Assembly (NCBI GenBank): GCA_948567375.1
Contig: OX419761.1
Location: 13,828,501 to 13,892,500 of the forward strand
DNA: 64,000 nt
Direction: 5' to 3'
Source of the DNA: Lunularia cruciata
Taxonomy: Eukaryota > Streptophyta > Marchantiopsida > Lunulariales > Lunulariaceae
Made by a program: the position numbers and the translations under genes. Under the pieces are notes generated by a model, which was not told where the DNA came from, searched no databases, and saw nothing but the letters and a program-made list of their open reading frames with translations. Shown one piece after another: positions 48,123 through 60,007 of this stretch. How positions within the stretch are numbered: position 1 is the stretch's first letter; each line of letters opens with the position of its first letter.

Positions 48123-49200
48123 ATAGATAATATGGGCATTCTTATGAAATGGTGTGGATTTATCCATGAAAGGCAATATTTGAAAGAAAGAATGCTAATG
48201 TTGTGTAGTGTAGAGTTTGTATACAAATTCTTCTCTTTGCAGGCTTTCAAACAACTAGTGAAGATGAATATGTACTCCTTTGCTACTTTGATGAATTTAC
48301 TCAAAGTGCATGTTTTCAAAAGAAGGAAGGAATTTGGAAGATACAAAATACATGTATGGCTCCAAGTTGCATTTGCATTCAATCGCTTTGGCCATAATGG
48401 AAATGGAGCCTTTGTTGCTAGAGGAGTGAACTTAAGGGGAATTAATGTAGATACTAAAACCAAGTTTACTCAAAGAGTAATCATTGTAATATTGTCTATT
48501 CCCAAAAAAGGAAGTGCAATGGATGAAGATTGAAGAGATGGTGAGAATTTCAAAAAAAAAATTTGCAAGGAAAATGGTTTCTAGGGTGTGTAGGGTTAGT
48601 AGATGGTACTTTGTTTCCGTTGCTGCAAAGGGCCACTATTGATGGGGAGGTTTATATCAGTAGAAAATGCAATTACTCAATCAATGGTCAACTGATCTAT
48701 GATGACAAGTGCAGAATTGTCTACTTTGCTATAAGTAAAAAGAACTCCATTCTTTTAGTCTTCTTTGAAATAATGACTTCAAATGCATAAGGAAGTGGGT
48801 TCTAACATTTATTGGAATGTGATTGTTTGGTGTGTGGCTAATAGAATGAATGGCATTGCACAAGAATGCACGGCTCATGTCATGATATTGCATGTGTAAA
48901 AAATTCCGAGTGGTGGTCAGACCTAAATCACCAAGGTACTTTTGTATCATTTGAGAGCAATCAATATTCAAAAAGAGATGTTGGATATATGCAAATGAGT
49001 TATCTAGTCCTTTCATTTGAACAAGCTAACACTCAAGAGGGAAAAAAGTTCAACCATTGCATGGCTTGAACAAGATCTCTAAATGAACATTGCATTTGGT
49101 ATATTAAAGGCACAATGACACTCTTCGCAGGAGTTGGGAGTCCAATTAAATAATTGAGAATGTTACACCTACCTCATGTGTTGGATTTCCACTTGTGTTA
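48123..49200 (+). pseudogene. PIF/Harbinger-type transposase (dead)
   Basis: The block CVGLVDGTLFPL near 48585 is the first catalytic region of DDE_4 (Harbinger/ALP1) nucleases, followed by ISRKCNYSINGQLIYDDKCRIVYF. MHGSCHDIACVKNSEWW near 48867 corresponds to the conserved block after it. YMQMSYLVLSFE at about 48988 stands where the second catalytic Asp block is expected and lacks it. NEHCIWYIKGTMTLF at about 49086 matches the third (Glu) block. An N-terminal domain lies at 48132-48530. Stops at about 48531, 48788 and 49068 and several frame changes kill it. Terminal inverted repeats were not found. Confidence 0.8.
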
Positions 49201-49989
49201 TCTTGCACAACCTTTTGATTAATAGGTGCAATTTTTGGGAGGATGAGGATAACATAGTTAAATATGAAGCTAGGATCACTCAATTATATGTGTAGGTGGT
49301 GGGAACACTCACAAGATGGAAGCAAGTGTTGGAAGCAATCAGGGAGGAAACTAGGCGTTCAATTGTAGATGATTGCCTTGTGTTTAACCAAGCACTTGGT
49401 GGATATTTGTATGAGACATATGTAGACAAATAAATGTTAAATGTGTTTGAATTCTGACTTGTATTGATGTGGAGATTTGCTCATTTTGGTGGGCGGGGTA
49501 GCACATTTAGGGGCAATGATTGCTTGAAAATTTGCATGAGGTCACTTGGTCTTGGCAAGAGTTTCTTGTGTGGATGGAGCTGATTGCATGTTTGCATAGA
49601 GTTGCTTGGTCTTGACAGAAAAATCACTCATGTGTTGAACAAAGCTACTCATTTATTGGCAAGGATTTTTAATTGTATGGGATAGGTTCAATCATGAAAG
49701 AAAGGTTTGGGTCGGCTTCACTTATTTTATCATGTGTCCGTTTGGGTAGAAAGATGTAGAGTGTAGCTTCTTTCATTTTAGAGTGGAATCACTTGGATGG
49801 AAATTGTGTTTTGTTTTGAATTGCTTGCTGTAGTCAAATCAAAATGCTTTGAGTATATTTTTGAGTTTTGGAAAAAATTTAGTATAATATAGGGATATAT
49901 TAGAATTTTTTGGGAAAAGTGTATGCCCATTCAAAATTGAGGTGTTGTTTAGATTTTGCATGCCACCAATTTGTTAGAAATACTTATTG

Positions 49990-50480
49990 CATGAATCCAT
50001 TGAAAGCATTTCTTGAAGTCCAAGAGAGAGAGAACAAGTGGAGTACAAGAATGAGAAATATGGAGAGAGAATGAATGAAGATTTATGAGACATAGAATCC
50101 ATTTGCAAAGTAATGGAGAAATTGGAAGAGGAAAAATTCATAAGAAAGAGAGAAGATGAGGAGTGGGAAAATCCATGAGAGGGGTGGGAAAATCCGTGAG
50201 AGGAGAGAGAGAAGGACAATTCATGAGAATGAGAACCAAAATAGAGAAGAAAGGTGGAGAGAGAATTTAATTTTGAAATCCAAGCAAGGAATAAAAATTA
50301 GCAAGAAAGAGACCTCAAGAGAGGTGTGGAGAGAGGAAAAGGAGGGAGAGTGGAAATCAAAAGAAGGACAATTGGGAGAGAATTGAAGAATTCATTTTTG
50401 TTAGAAAAATGCATATAGAAATTGTGAGAATTGCAAGGAGAGTTTTAGAGGTACAAGAAAGAAAGCTCTTAAAAGGACAA
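49990..50480 (+). other. Purine-rich tract
   Basis: About 500 bp in which the plus strand is dominated by A and G (repeated GAGAGA, GGAGAGAGAAT, GAAAGGTGGAGAG). It opens Arg/Glu/Lys-rich frames on the plus strand and Ser/Leu/Phe-rich ones on the minus strand, which explains the ORFs there without invoking a gene. Confidence 0.7.
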
Positions 50481-53400
50481 CCATATTTGCATAGAAATTG
50501 AGTTAGAGGTATTGGAGTGCACATTCAAAAAAAGGACAATTGTAAAGTATAGAAATAACGTTAGAGGTGCAAGAGAGAGGAATAGAAGGAACATTTGCTT
50601 TGGGAGGTGAACAAAGAGAACATCCAGAAGGCAAGCCAAATTGGAAAATCCAAGAATAGGGTAAATTCAAGGAAGTAGGACCATTTGAGAGCAGAGTCTT
50701 TGTAACTCAATTGAGAATCTTAGTAAAATTGCCATAATCCCTATTTATGAGAAGTGTTGGGATTAGTTAAATATGAAAGATATCATTTAAGCTCGTTGGC
50801 TTATTGAATATCACAAAAATTGGGGATAATATGATCCAAATCAAGTGGACATGGTCCAAGAAATCATAGGTAAGAGTTGTACTCAAAGGGATTTAGGTAG
50901 GAGACCTAGATGTGCTTGGCTTGAAGATATGTTTTTGGTTACAAAATCCCTACCCTAATGTACATTTAATTTTTTTCTCTCTTGATCTATAGTCTCAAGT
51001 ATCTATTCTAAAGTTCTTGATTGCAACATGTCAATTTTGTGTTGTTGAATCCCAATTGTGAACTTCATTTTTGTCATCTATTAAATCATAAACCTCATCC
51101 TATGAGCAAACCACCCATTAAAATGAGCAAAGCCAAGTATGAACTATCAGATCCACATCCTAGATGAGTGAAGCCATCTTAATGTGAGCAAATCCATGTT
51201 TAGGCATGAACAAAGCCACCTTATACAAGAAAAGCCATATTCCTCTCAAGTGAATCCAATAATCCAAGCAAGCAAATCCAACCTTCCTTAATTATATCTA
51301 CCCTTCTTTACAAGTGACTCCACTTGCATTACAAGTGAAGCCATGTATATTTGAGCAAAGCAACCATAACTACAAGGGAGTTAGTGGTCTTTGTGAGCAA
51401 ATCTATCTATCTTTGAGAAAACTTGATATGTTACCTTTGACATTGTTGACCATTTTCTTGCAAGTTGTCTTATGTACAGAGTTTGCATGCAATCGGGGGT
51501 GGTACATGGTAGTCCTTTCACATTGAATCTTAGTGGCATTCAATATGCATTCTATTTAGACATTGGTACCACACCAAAAAAGAGATATGTTCCACACCTA
51601 TTGATACAAGAGTGGTTCCCAATTTGAGACTTTACAACAAAGAGATATCTTGCACAACAATGGAACTTTCCATCATGGAGACCATATTATTGGACTCCCA
51701 ATCCAAACCATTGCTTGTTATCCCCTCTAGGAGACCAATGGTCATACATGGGCATTCCATTCTCCATGCAATCACAAAGTTGTCACATGTTGATGAGGAT
51801 TATGATTGTGCAGAGCTTATGCCACCAATAATTGAGGCAGAGTTATGGTTTTTGCAAAAATAGGTTAGGCATCCAAGGATGTCAATAGTCATGATGTGTT
51901 GGATCTAGTCCGGCTCCATACTGTAATGTTAAAGTAGCAGACCATGTTAAAATTATATTGTCATACTTTGCCTTTCTCTCTTTGGAACACACAAGGTGCC
52001 TAGCTATGGAGCTTACAAATCAAAGGTTGTATGTAAATCTATCACTTCCACTTTGAGAATGCATGTTACCTAACCATCAAAACCCTCCATTCTTGTTTCT
52101 AATATTCCTTCTTCCAAGTAAGGTAGCAACATGCAACATAACCTACCATCATAACATGCATTCTTGGTCTATTTATCATCACTTCAAGAATTACCAAGGA
52201 AAAATAAACAACACTCCTAGAAGGAAAGAATCTAAGTGCAATCCCCACACACCAATCCAAGCCAATTGGATGTACAACCAAGCATGCAAGTACAAAGAGG
52301 ACACAACCACAAGAATTCAACAACAATTCTCCATGATTTTGGCAAAAATCAGCTTCAAAGCCTCCTACCCTATCCTTCAATTGATTTCAATCTATAGTCC
52401 AAGTTCTTTCCAAGTTGTACTCCAACTTCCAAACCAATTTGTACTCCAAGTGGTGAAATTTTATGCCTTTTTTATGGGAAAACTCTAAGTAACTCAGGAA
52501 AAAAAAATATATTGTATTACTTTGATTTTAATGATGTCAAACTCAATGAAAAGCTTGCAAAATAAGCTTTTCAATGGTCTGGGGAAAGCCATAATTTGAC
52601 AACTATAGCTTCATTGATAAGCTCTAAAACTTGGCCAATTTTTTTGTAGTTCTCACACTAATTTCAAAATCACTAATTGAGAGTTTTCTCCTGGTTCTTT
52701 GCAATTTTCCCCAAGATCTCTAGATTAGAGGTACACATAATCTTCACATCCACTCATACAACCTAAAATCTTTAATCATAGTAACAAAAATTTAAGAATC
52801 AACATTCAATCATGATTAAAAATAGAAATGCTTTACCGAGCTTACGATAGTATTTTCAATAGAAATTGTCATATCAACTTTCACTCTCCATAGACCTAGA
52901 GCCAACCACATTTCACAATAGCTAGTTGTGTCTTTTTTTTAAATCTTACAAAGTTTGATAACCTAATCCGGCCCCAATCTCTAGATATGGATCAATTCTT
53001 GAAATGGGTTAACTAATGAGCTCTACAAACCCAAGTATGTTTTACCAAGGCCTTAAATTCTATATTTGAGGAATTCATATGAAACCTTTATGTAAAGATG
53101 CAAGACCTAATTACCAAGACTTCTTGCAATTTTCATAAGTTGATTCAAACCATAATTTGAGAAGTGACAAAAATTAAAATCTGATCATCATCTCATCTCC
53201 AACACCTTACTTTCTAAAGCTCCAATTTCAATCTACCATGTCTAATTTGAGATTAATCAAAAACTAGAATTTCTTTTTCTCAGCACTAACACTCTATCTT
53301 CACTCCAATCCCACTAATACATCATGGAAATATTTCATGAAGCTCTCTAAATTGTCTAGTTTGTGCATCTAAATATGAATTCTACTCCTCTCTATTCACT

Positions 53401-53599
53401 CAATCATATCTCCTTGAGATTCTATTAAAATCACCTTTTTTCTATCTCCAAATTATAGCCTATGATCTCTTCTCTCAAACCAAATGGTCTCTTCTCCTCA
53501 AATGCTTTCCTTTTACTCTTTTGATAGTCAAAAACTCTAGACTTCTCCTCTTGGGACCCAATCATTTGCATTTTTTGTCATTTAGTTGATTCTCTTTTT

Positions 53600-54170
53600 G
53601 CCAAATGGACCCCACAACTCCAATTTGAATCCATTGAATGAGATTAAGTTCTTCTTCATCTATAAGAGTACATAGATTATCAAGTCCTAGACCTGCTTAT
53701 AAGTAACCATAGGAAGAAAAATTGGATTTAAGCTTCCCATTACCAACTCTATTAATATTGGCCCAAATTGCGCTACAATTCAAAGTTCATCATAATATAG
53801 AATCTCAACCTGGTGAGAAAAACATTCAAGAATGATAGAGCAGGAGCACAAGACATCTCCTACTCAAATACTTTCTCTGGCACTCTAGCACCCACACTCT
53901 ACTACAACTCTCACTCCACACTTCCTCTTCTCACTTGAGACTTTTCAACCTAAAACACATCTCTTATCTATGAACTCTCCATCACCTATATACATAAGAG
54001 CTCTCAAAGAGAAAAAAAACATAATACACATGGTCAAATATATATATATACATAGATTGCTCACATGGCAATAGCTCAACCGTAGGATATGTCCTACAAT
54101 CTACTCCAATAATGTAGAGATAAAACATACTAACTCTTTTTTCACTAGTTACACAAACCACAACATGACA
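53600..54170 (-). repeat. Probable 3' LTR of the minus-strand gypsy element (one end defined)
   Basis: On the minus strand the LTR would start TGTCATGTTGTGG at 54170, right after a polypurine tract. A TATATA-like box (ATGTATATAGG) lies near 53985. The other end was not determined, so 53600 is only a guess. Confidence 0.45.
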
Positions 54171-54184
54171 TCCACCCCCCTAAA
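54171..54184 (-). other. Polypurine tract of the minus-strand gypsy element
   Basis: TTTAGGGGGGTGGA on the minus strand sits directly before the LTR-like TGTCATG, the usual boundary of plant gypsy elements. Confidence 0.7.
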
Positions 54185-55203
54185 CCTGTGCATCCTCCAA
54201 TTTACACCAACTTATCAAACTACACATTGTGGTTGGAGTCATATAACCTCCTAATCTGATTGTTGAGACTTGTCATCCTCTAGTAGTAGTTCTTAATCTT
54301 GGAATTGAAAAAGATCAAACTCTTTATTGACTTTGTTCATGCTCCAACTTCCTTCTCACTGTTTGAAGAGCTTGACATGCTTGCTTGCAATTGGAACCAT
54401 AAGTTTACTTCCATCCAACTCTCTAAGAGAGTTAGTAGCATTATCAAGTACACTAACAACCACATAAGGTCCAAACCAACACTTTGAGAATTTTCTTATA
54501 GCACTATATTGGTTATCTAGACTATTATCATAGATTAGCATCCAATCTTTTTCTTGAATATCTCTTGGCCTCAAGCAATGGCATCTGCCAAATCTATCTT
54601 TCTTCCCAAGGTGTGCTTTCTTAAGCCTCTCAATTGCTAGTTCAACATCATTGGCCTTTTCTCCAATTGATGAATCTTGAGTGCTAGAAGCTCTTCCTTA
54701 TATATATGATCTTGCCAAAGTAGGACACTCCAAATAGGTATTGCTCCTTAATTGGCATAAATGGTTTTTTACCCCTTCATCAACTTTGTTGGCAAGTAGT
54801 TGGTTACTGAACTATGAGTAGTGTGATCTGCCCATAAAGCAAATGGTAAGAGCCTTGGCCACAATTTCACTCTCCCTTGGCATGCTTTCACAATAGCTTT
54901 CACAATAAGCGTATGATCTTGTTCACCCTTGGCATTTCTCTTTGGATTGTAAGTTGTAGTAAGAGTTAATTTGACTCCACACCTCTCAAAGAAAGCCTTG
55001 GCTTCTTGTATATATAGCTCTCCTCAATCCGTTGTAATTTTTCCAACACCCCCTATCACATCCTCCAACAAAGATCTACAAACTCTTTTGCTAGTTTTGG
55101 TCCTCAAGGCTCATCCTTCCACCTGGTTAGACAAATCCTCCCATGCTAAAACCAATTACCGCATCTGTCATATACCAACCGGCATAGTAACCAAATTTAC
55201 AAC

Positions 55204-55569
55204 CTACTTGAAATGCATTGCAAGTGGATGGGTTGGATGCAATCCATCTCTATGTCCAATATTTGAGTACGTTTGGCAGATTTTACATGTCTCCACAAAT
55301 TGAACTACATCTTTGTACATATTATACCACCCATACCTTTCATTCAATTTGGAAAAGATAACATAAATACCCCTATGTTTAGCCCACAAGCTCTCATGGA
55401 ATTCTTTGATCATTAGTTTCCTTGTCTCTTCCTTGCACACAACCCGTTGTGGAGGCTTTCCACTCCATTTAGCTTTCTTCCAAAAATAACCCCAATCCAA
55501 AAGGTAGTTGTATGTTTGTTGCCTCAATTGCTTGTACCAAGCATCATTCCATTTTGGTTGCTTGGTCAA
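55204..55569 (-). pseudogene. Integrase zinc-binding region and core start
   Basis: WYKQLRQQTYNYLLDWGYF leads to the HHCC finger (His in FHESLWAKHRG, Cys pair in CKICQ) and RHRDGLHPTHPLAMHF-type sequence preceding the catalytic core. A stop after HFK ends the frame; further core pieces are readable downstream in broken frames. Confidence 0.85.
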
Positions 55570-55596
55570 GTAGCTAAAGGAATGCCCAATATCTAA

Positions 55597-55833
55597 TCAT
55601 TCTCTTTCATAAAACTCTTCCACGAAGAACTTAAGATGCTCATACTCTCCCACTTGAGCCCTCAAGAAGAAAGTAATGCCGACATCTTCATCATCATCTT
55701 CATCTTCATCAAGCATTGACTTTTCATCTTGATACTCAACTTGAGAGAACATATATGCTATTGGATTATCCTTTCCTGCTAAGTGTTGAAACTCAAGATT
55801 CAAGGACCTGATGTATGTTATCCATCTAAGCAT
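55597..55833 (-). pseudogene. RNase H C-terminus with acidic spacer
   Basis: LRWITYIRSLNLEFQHLAGKDNPIA is the end of gypsy RNase H. It is followed by an Asp/Glu-rich spacer (DEDEDDDEDVG), frequent between RNase H and integrase in this lineage. Confidence 0.8.
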
Positions 55834-56848
55834 TGCAATGTTTGGGGTATTCTAATTTGTAATCATCCCAACCCCAATCATTCCAATAGTGGCAAATAAA
55901 TTGTCTCCACTATAACCGATGCACTAATTAGGTAGTCCCTTTCAGACTTCATTGTTATAACCACTCCCCATAGTTCTCATTTAACTTGAGAGTAGACTCT
56001 TTGGTGCTCACTTAGCACCTTTGCCTCAAAACTTAATGTATATTGGTTCTCGTCTTCATCATCTTGCCCATCAATAGTTACATGACTAGAATCAATGGTG
56101 AATATTACAATTTTGTTGTTCTCTTAGCTGATTTGTCATAGTATAGATGTGGAGGACAACAATTGTTTCAACATTTGAATCACATTTGTATCTCTTCTCC
56201 CATCTAACTTTTGACCTTTCTACAATAAACCATAGAGAGGATCTGCTATGTGAGCAAAGTGCAAAATCCACACGTGATAAAACATGCAAGCTCACAAAAA
56301 CTTTTATCCGTTGAATCACGTCCACCTTGCTTGGATAAAGTTTACGACCAAACCATTCACATAAATGCACAACAATGATCACCTCTTCAATTTTGAATGT
56401 AGAGTTAACACCTAATAAGGTCAAATGAACCTCCTCAAATCATAATAGAATCTGATCATAATCTGAATGTGATCAACTACACATCTATGGCACACACTCT
56501 GATGCAATACTTCATCCTTCTCTTCCCCTATGCACATTTTTATTACAGTATCATCCATGAAATGTATTGTCTTCTCCAAAACAAATTTCCTAAGAACTTT
56601 ATTCATTCTGTTCATGAAATATGCAATAGAATTTGTTATTCATTGTTGTAACATGCACATCCTCCTCAACCTCAACCTCATTTTCATTGTGGTAATGTCT
56701 CTACTCTCTTTAGCAAGTTAGAATTGGTCATAACTAGATAGTAGATCTTTCAAAATCTCATTAGCCTGATAGCTCCTCAAATCATGTTGATAGCCCTCAA
56801 ATAGGCATCCTCTCTATTCTTCATCTCTCTTGTTATCCGACAATATGC

Positions 56849-57031
56849 TTAGAATTCCATGTAGCCTTGTTGCACTAGCACATCCTTCACCTTCAATTGC
56901 CATGACCCCAAATTGTTTTTCACATCAAACTTATCTATTATAAATCTCAATTGCCATGACCCCAAATTGTTTTTCACATCAAACTTATCTATTATAAATC
57001 TTGCATTTGAGATTGATATTCTTCTTAACAT
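56849..57031 (-). pseudogene. Ty1/copia gag start with an 18-residue duplication
   Basis: The frame contains FIIDKFDVKNNLGSWQL twice and then KVKDVLVQQGYMEF. The motif K-F-D/N-G-x-N-[FL]-x-x-W plus VKDVLVQQG is the beginning of copia gag polyproteins. The duplication is a perfect 54-bp tandem repeat that keeps the frame. A stop follows after MEF, and no further copia coding part is present to the left. Confidence 0.8.
56893..57000 (-). repeat. Perfect 54-bp tandem duplication in copia gag
   Basis: 56893-56946 and 56947-57000 are identical. Being a multiple of three, it keeps the gag frame open. Confidence 0.95.
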
Positions 57032-57076
57032 AGTGAATCTCTCAATAAACTATCTACATCTATCCAATTCTAATGT

Positions 57077-57088
57077 GCTCTAATACAA
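57077..57088 (-). other. Possible copia primer-binding site
   Basis: TTGTATTAGAGC on the minus strand resembles the initiator-Met primer site with two differences and lies two bases past a plausible LTR end (TATAACA, position 57091), followed about 45 bp later by the gag start. Confidence 0.55.
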
Positions 57089-57090
57089 AT

Positions 57091-57290
57091 TGTTATAGCT
57101 TCAATCCATCCCGAATATCCACACTCATGGGACAAGACACATTCATTCGGATAAGTCAAGGCATACGTGTATCCCTTCCCATCTTGGAAGCTACGTCCAC
57201 GGACCATCACACTCTCAAAATATCCTTTATTTGAAGGTCCTATACACTCACTATACTAATCAATTCACATTAAGTGCTCACTGATCAGGT
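57091..57290 (-). repeat. Probable end of a copia 5' LTR
   Basis: On the minus strand GATGGTCCGTGGACGTAGC (near 57205) matches the GTGGACGTAGGC word that recurs in the U5 of many plant copia LTRs, and the block ends in CA at 57091 before the primer site. The distal LTR end was not found; it may extend past 57500. Confidence 0.5.
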
Positions 57291-57697
57291 TCCTGCAAAA
57301 ATGCACAGGGAGAACGGTCGATAATTCCATGAGTCCACAAGTCAGGTTCTTGCAAAAATGCACCGGGAGAACGGTCGATAATCCCATGAGTCCACACACT
57401 GCTGCTCGCAGGTCTCTTCGTTCTCGTTCTGTCCCAGTTCCCCGCAAAAACCTAATTGTCTCATCCAAAAATTTAGTTGCTTCATCCGCCATCTAGGAGA
57501 TATGTCTAACACCGCAGATACAGTAGGTCAGTCACCGTTGAATCTAACCGCTTCATCTCTCGAGAGAATAGCAAGGCATATTCAACACTTTCGCAAGCAT
57601 AAGGGAAGTCGCTGGGCAGTGGATTCGAGAGGCTAAATCCCTTGGAAACCTCAGGGTAACGATATGAGGTCATGTTTACCCCGCCTGCGACTTCCAT
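57265..57697 (-). other. Two short unassigned ORFs upstream of the copia remnant
   Basis: 57697-57506 (63 codons, MEVAGGVNMTSYRYPEV start) and 57492-57265 (75 codons, DEATKFLDETIRFLRGTGTERERRDLRA) are consecutive on the minus strand, GC-richer than the TE DNA to the left, and separated by only 13 bp. They could be the remains of a host gene cut by the retroelements, or LTR sequence. No family recognised. Confidence 0.3.
57286..57396 (-). repeat. 57-bp tandem duplication
   Basis: 57286-57342 and 57343 to about 57396 repeat with a few substitutions. On the minus strand it keeps an open frame (repeated LSTVLPVHFC). Confidence 0.92.
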
Positions 57698-58153
57698 GAA
57701 CTGTCTGTCTGTAACATCTGCCCGGAATTGCGTGCACGAACTCGTAAATCCACGACGTGTGTACAGATTAGGATCAGCTTTTGGTTTTTACGTACTGCGG
57801 AAACCGGAATATCTCCAGGACTGCTCCTAGATGCGAAGGCCTAAGCATTTGTTTGAGGGAAGGACCCCAAGTTTTAGAAAAGAAATGTACGTGGTTGAAT
57901 CTTAAAACTAGATGGTCTCTCTAGGATAGATCTGTAACGTATGTCCAATTCTCATAATTATCTGTCTGTTCACCGAATGCTTCTGGCATTTTCTCTGACA
58001 ATAGATCCCCTTGAACCTGCTCCGAATCTGCCAATCACGCTGCGGACTCCACCTGATACGCAGGGGGTTCAAAGCCTGCGTATCAGGCCTAACTTTTGAC
58101 GGTCACAGTTTCTGTATCAGACCAAGCGTTCCCACAAAGAAATTTAAATAAGA

Positions 58154-60007
58154 CTAAGCAACTTTCTCGTTGGCAGTGAATCCTTGTCTGGATCGAGGCA
58201 TACGTCTGCTATTAGTCCATGCTCGTCGGGATCGAGGTCCATGTCCGCTACTAGTCCATGGTCGTCGGGGTTGGAAAGCCAAGTGCTGTCTTTCTCCAGT
58301 TGCTGCTCGAGATTGTTCACACATGTTTCCACCTACTTCAGGAACTGCCTCGTGCAGACAATGGATGTCGAAGACCTTTCTCTGCTCCACCTTGTTTATA
58401 GTCTCCACAAATTGCTTGACTCTAGAGGATTTAGCTTTAAGTATGTCAGGCCAAGGGAGACTTACAGACTCGTCGATAGTAGATTCATCTTTTGGTCCAA
58501 AGCCCTCGTAACCTTGACGAACATGGTAAAAGATGATCTTCGCATTATGTACATGTTTCTTCTGCTGAGAGCCCTCCACCCAGTATGAAAGTTCCCTCAT
58601 AATCAGCGACAAAGTTCGATGTTCACTGACAACTGCCCCTGAGTATTCATGGAAGATAACTTTATGGCAGCGGCCCAAAGGGTCCAACTGCAATCTCCTT
58701 TTCCACATGTCTATGGTGTTCACTTCTTGTTGACGATCCACGATCCAAATCATGTCGAGATGCAGCCCAGGAAGCGTGGTCCTTTCCTGAGAAAGAGGAT
58801 CTTCCTCGGAGTCTGTTATGAAATTCATGTCCTCCAGATAAAGTCTTTGCGAGCATATTTCATTCGTCACATCAGCCTCGGTCTCGGATAGACCAGTCAG
58901 GCTGGAGCATATGCTAACTTGATTAAGATTGTCTGAAAGTGGTTCAAGAATCTCGGTAAGACGCTTGAACTCAAAGGGAAATTCAGCGTTCTCCTTACTC
59001 CAGTCAATCTCACCAACTGGTGTCGAAGGACCCGGACGACTGTGTCCATATGCAAATCGTCGTCTGAATTCGTCCGCTGGTACCTGCGCCGTTCCCTCAC
59101 TGGTAATTATAGTCGAAGTTGTTGCCAGATTATCGAAACAACCTGGCATGGGACATTGCAGCTGTCTTGACATAGAAAATTGTGATTGTAGGAAATAACT
59201 CTCCGATACAGCTGCATTAGTGATCGCAGAGCTCATTCCAGGAAGGGTAGCAGGAAGATGCTTGCAATCAAATGGTAACTTATATGTCCCGAAACCTAAG
59301 AAGGAAGTTTCCACTTGTTCGATACATGTTTGTTTACTTATTTTCTGCAAGTCCTGGGCAAAGGGATGAAGATATTAGATTGCTTGTGAAAGATCCAATA
59401 AGCGGAGAAATTCACGCAATAGTCAAGTCCTAAGATAAAGCCAATATATACTAATGGAGGAATCAACAACCAGCAAATATCCAAACAGTGACAATTTTGT
59501 AGTGACCTTTTCTATACGTCGATTTCGAGGAGAAACTCGACTGGAGTCGAACGGGTGTGTTCTTTCTCTCTCATCTTTATCGTCCCGGGACTGTATCTCT
59601 GCACACGAAGATGTTAACGTAGCATGAGAACCCTCAAAATTCGCAACTTGGGAACTCGAGCACATAACTTGCGGGGTTTCAGATTCCTGATTTGAGAGTT
59701 CGTCCTTGGATTCAGATGCAAGGCAACTTGAAGGAGATAGCCTTATTTGAAGCTTCTGGTATAAAGTGCTCAAGGAAGTCATGTCGTCTGTATATGCCAG
59801 TTGTGAAATCCCAGAATATCCTTCAGAAGGAGAGACAGGCAATCTCATCTCTCTATCTACTAGAGCATGAAAGGAACCTTTCGAAATTGAAAGATTTAAA
59901 TCCAAATTGCGATGACGCAGTAACCTGGAGCCACCAGCATTTTCCACCCTCCTTCGACGTAATGAGGTAACTAAAGACGATTCTTTCTTAGGATTCGACT
60001 TCTTCAT
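58154..60007 (-). CDS. Unnamed protein, two exons (566 aa)
   Basis: Exon 1 runs 60007-59507 (167 codons, beginning MKKSNPKKESSLVTSLRRRR). A 153-bp GT-AG intron follows, and exon 2 runs 59353-58154. The join is in phase 0 and gives 566 residues. The N-terminus is basic. The middle is Ser/Thr/Glu-rich and looks disordered. Residues 320-500 are better structured (LDMIWIVDRQQEVNTIDMWKRRLQL, HKVIFHEYSGAVVSEHRTLSLIMRELSYWVEG, NAKIIFYHVRQGYEGFG). No catalytic motif or known domain was recognised. The last ~60 residues come from 39-bp DNA repeats and may really be read in another frame. No neighbours suggest a role. Confidence 0.65.
58183..58270 (-). repeat. 39-bp tandem repeat at the 3' end of the 566-residue gene
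   Basis: Units 58183-58221 and 58222-58260, plus a partial third. In the annotated frame they give Arg/Ser/Trp-rich residues. In the neighbouring frame (58332-58144) they encode an acidic 13-residue unit, HGL(V/I)AD followed by LDPD. Confidence 0.85.

Larger units (their letters stand above)
49200..54170. other. AT-rich region, mostly without genes
   Basis: 49440-49980 has no coding signal. 49990-50480 is strongly purine-rich on the plus strand. 50700-53800 shows no supported gene. 53600-54170 is the minus-strand LTR side of the next gypsy element. Confidence 0.55.
54171..56424 (-). mobile_element. 3' half of another Ty3/gypsy element (RT end to integrase)
   Basis: On the minus strand: RT thumb/connection (CEWFGRKLYPSKVDVIQRIKV) near 56340, RNase H end (RWITYIRSLNLEFQHLAGKD) at 55833-55750, integrase zinc finger (HESLWAKHRG ... 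CKICQTYSNIGHRDGLHPT) at 55420-55220, integrase core pieces to about 54700, and a C-terminal segment (KCWFGPYVVVSVLDNATNSLRELDG) at 54480-54400. gag, protease and most RT are missing. A different family from the two at the start of the window. Numerous stops. Confidence 0.85.

Noticed and set aside
49974-50386. ORFs rich in Arg/Glu on plus and Ser/Phe on minus
   Set aside because: Both arise from the purine-rich tract and show no conserved motif.
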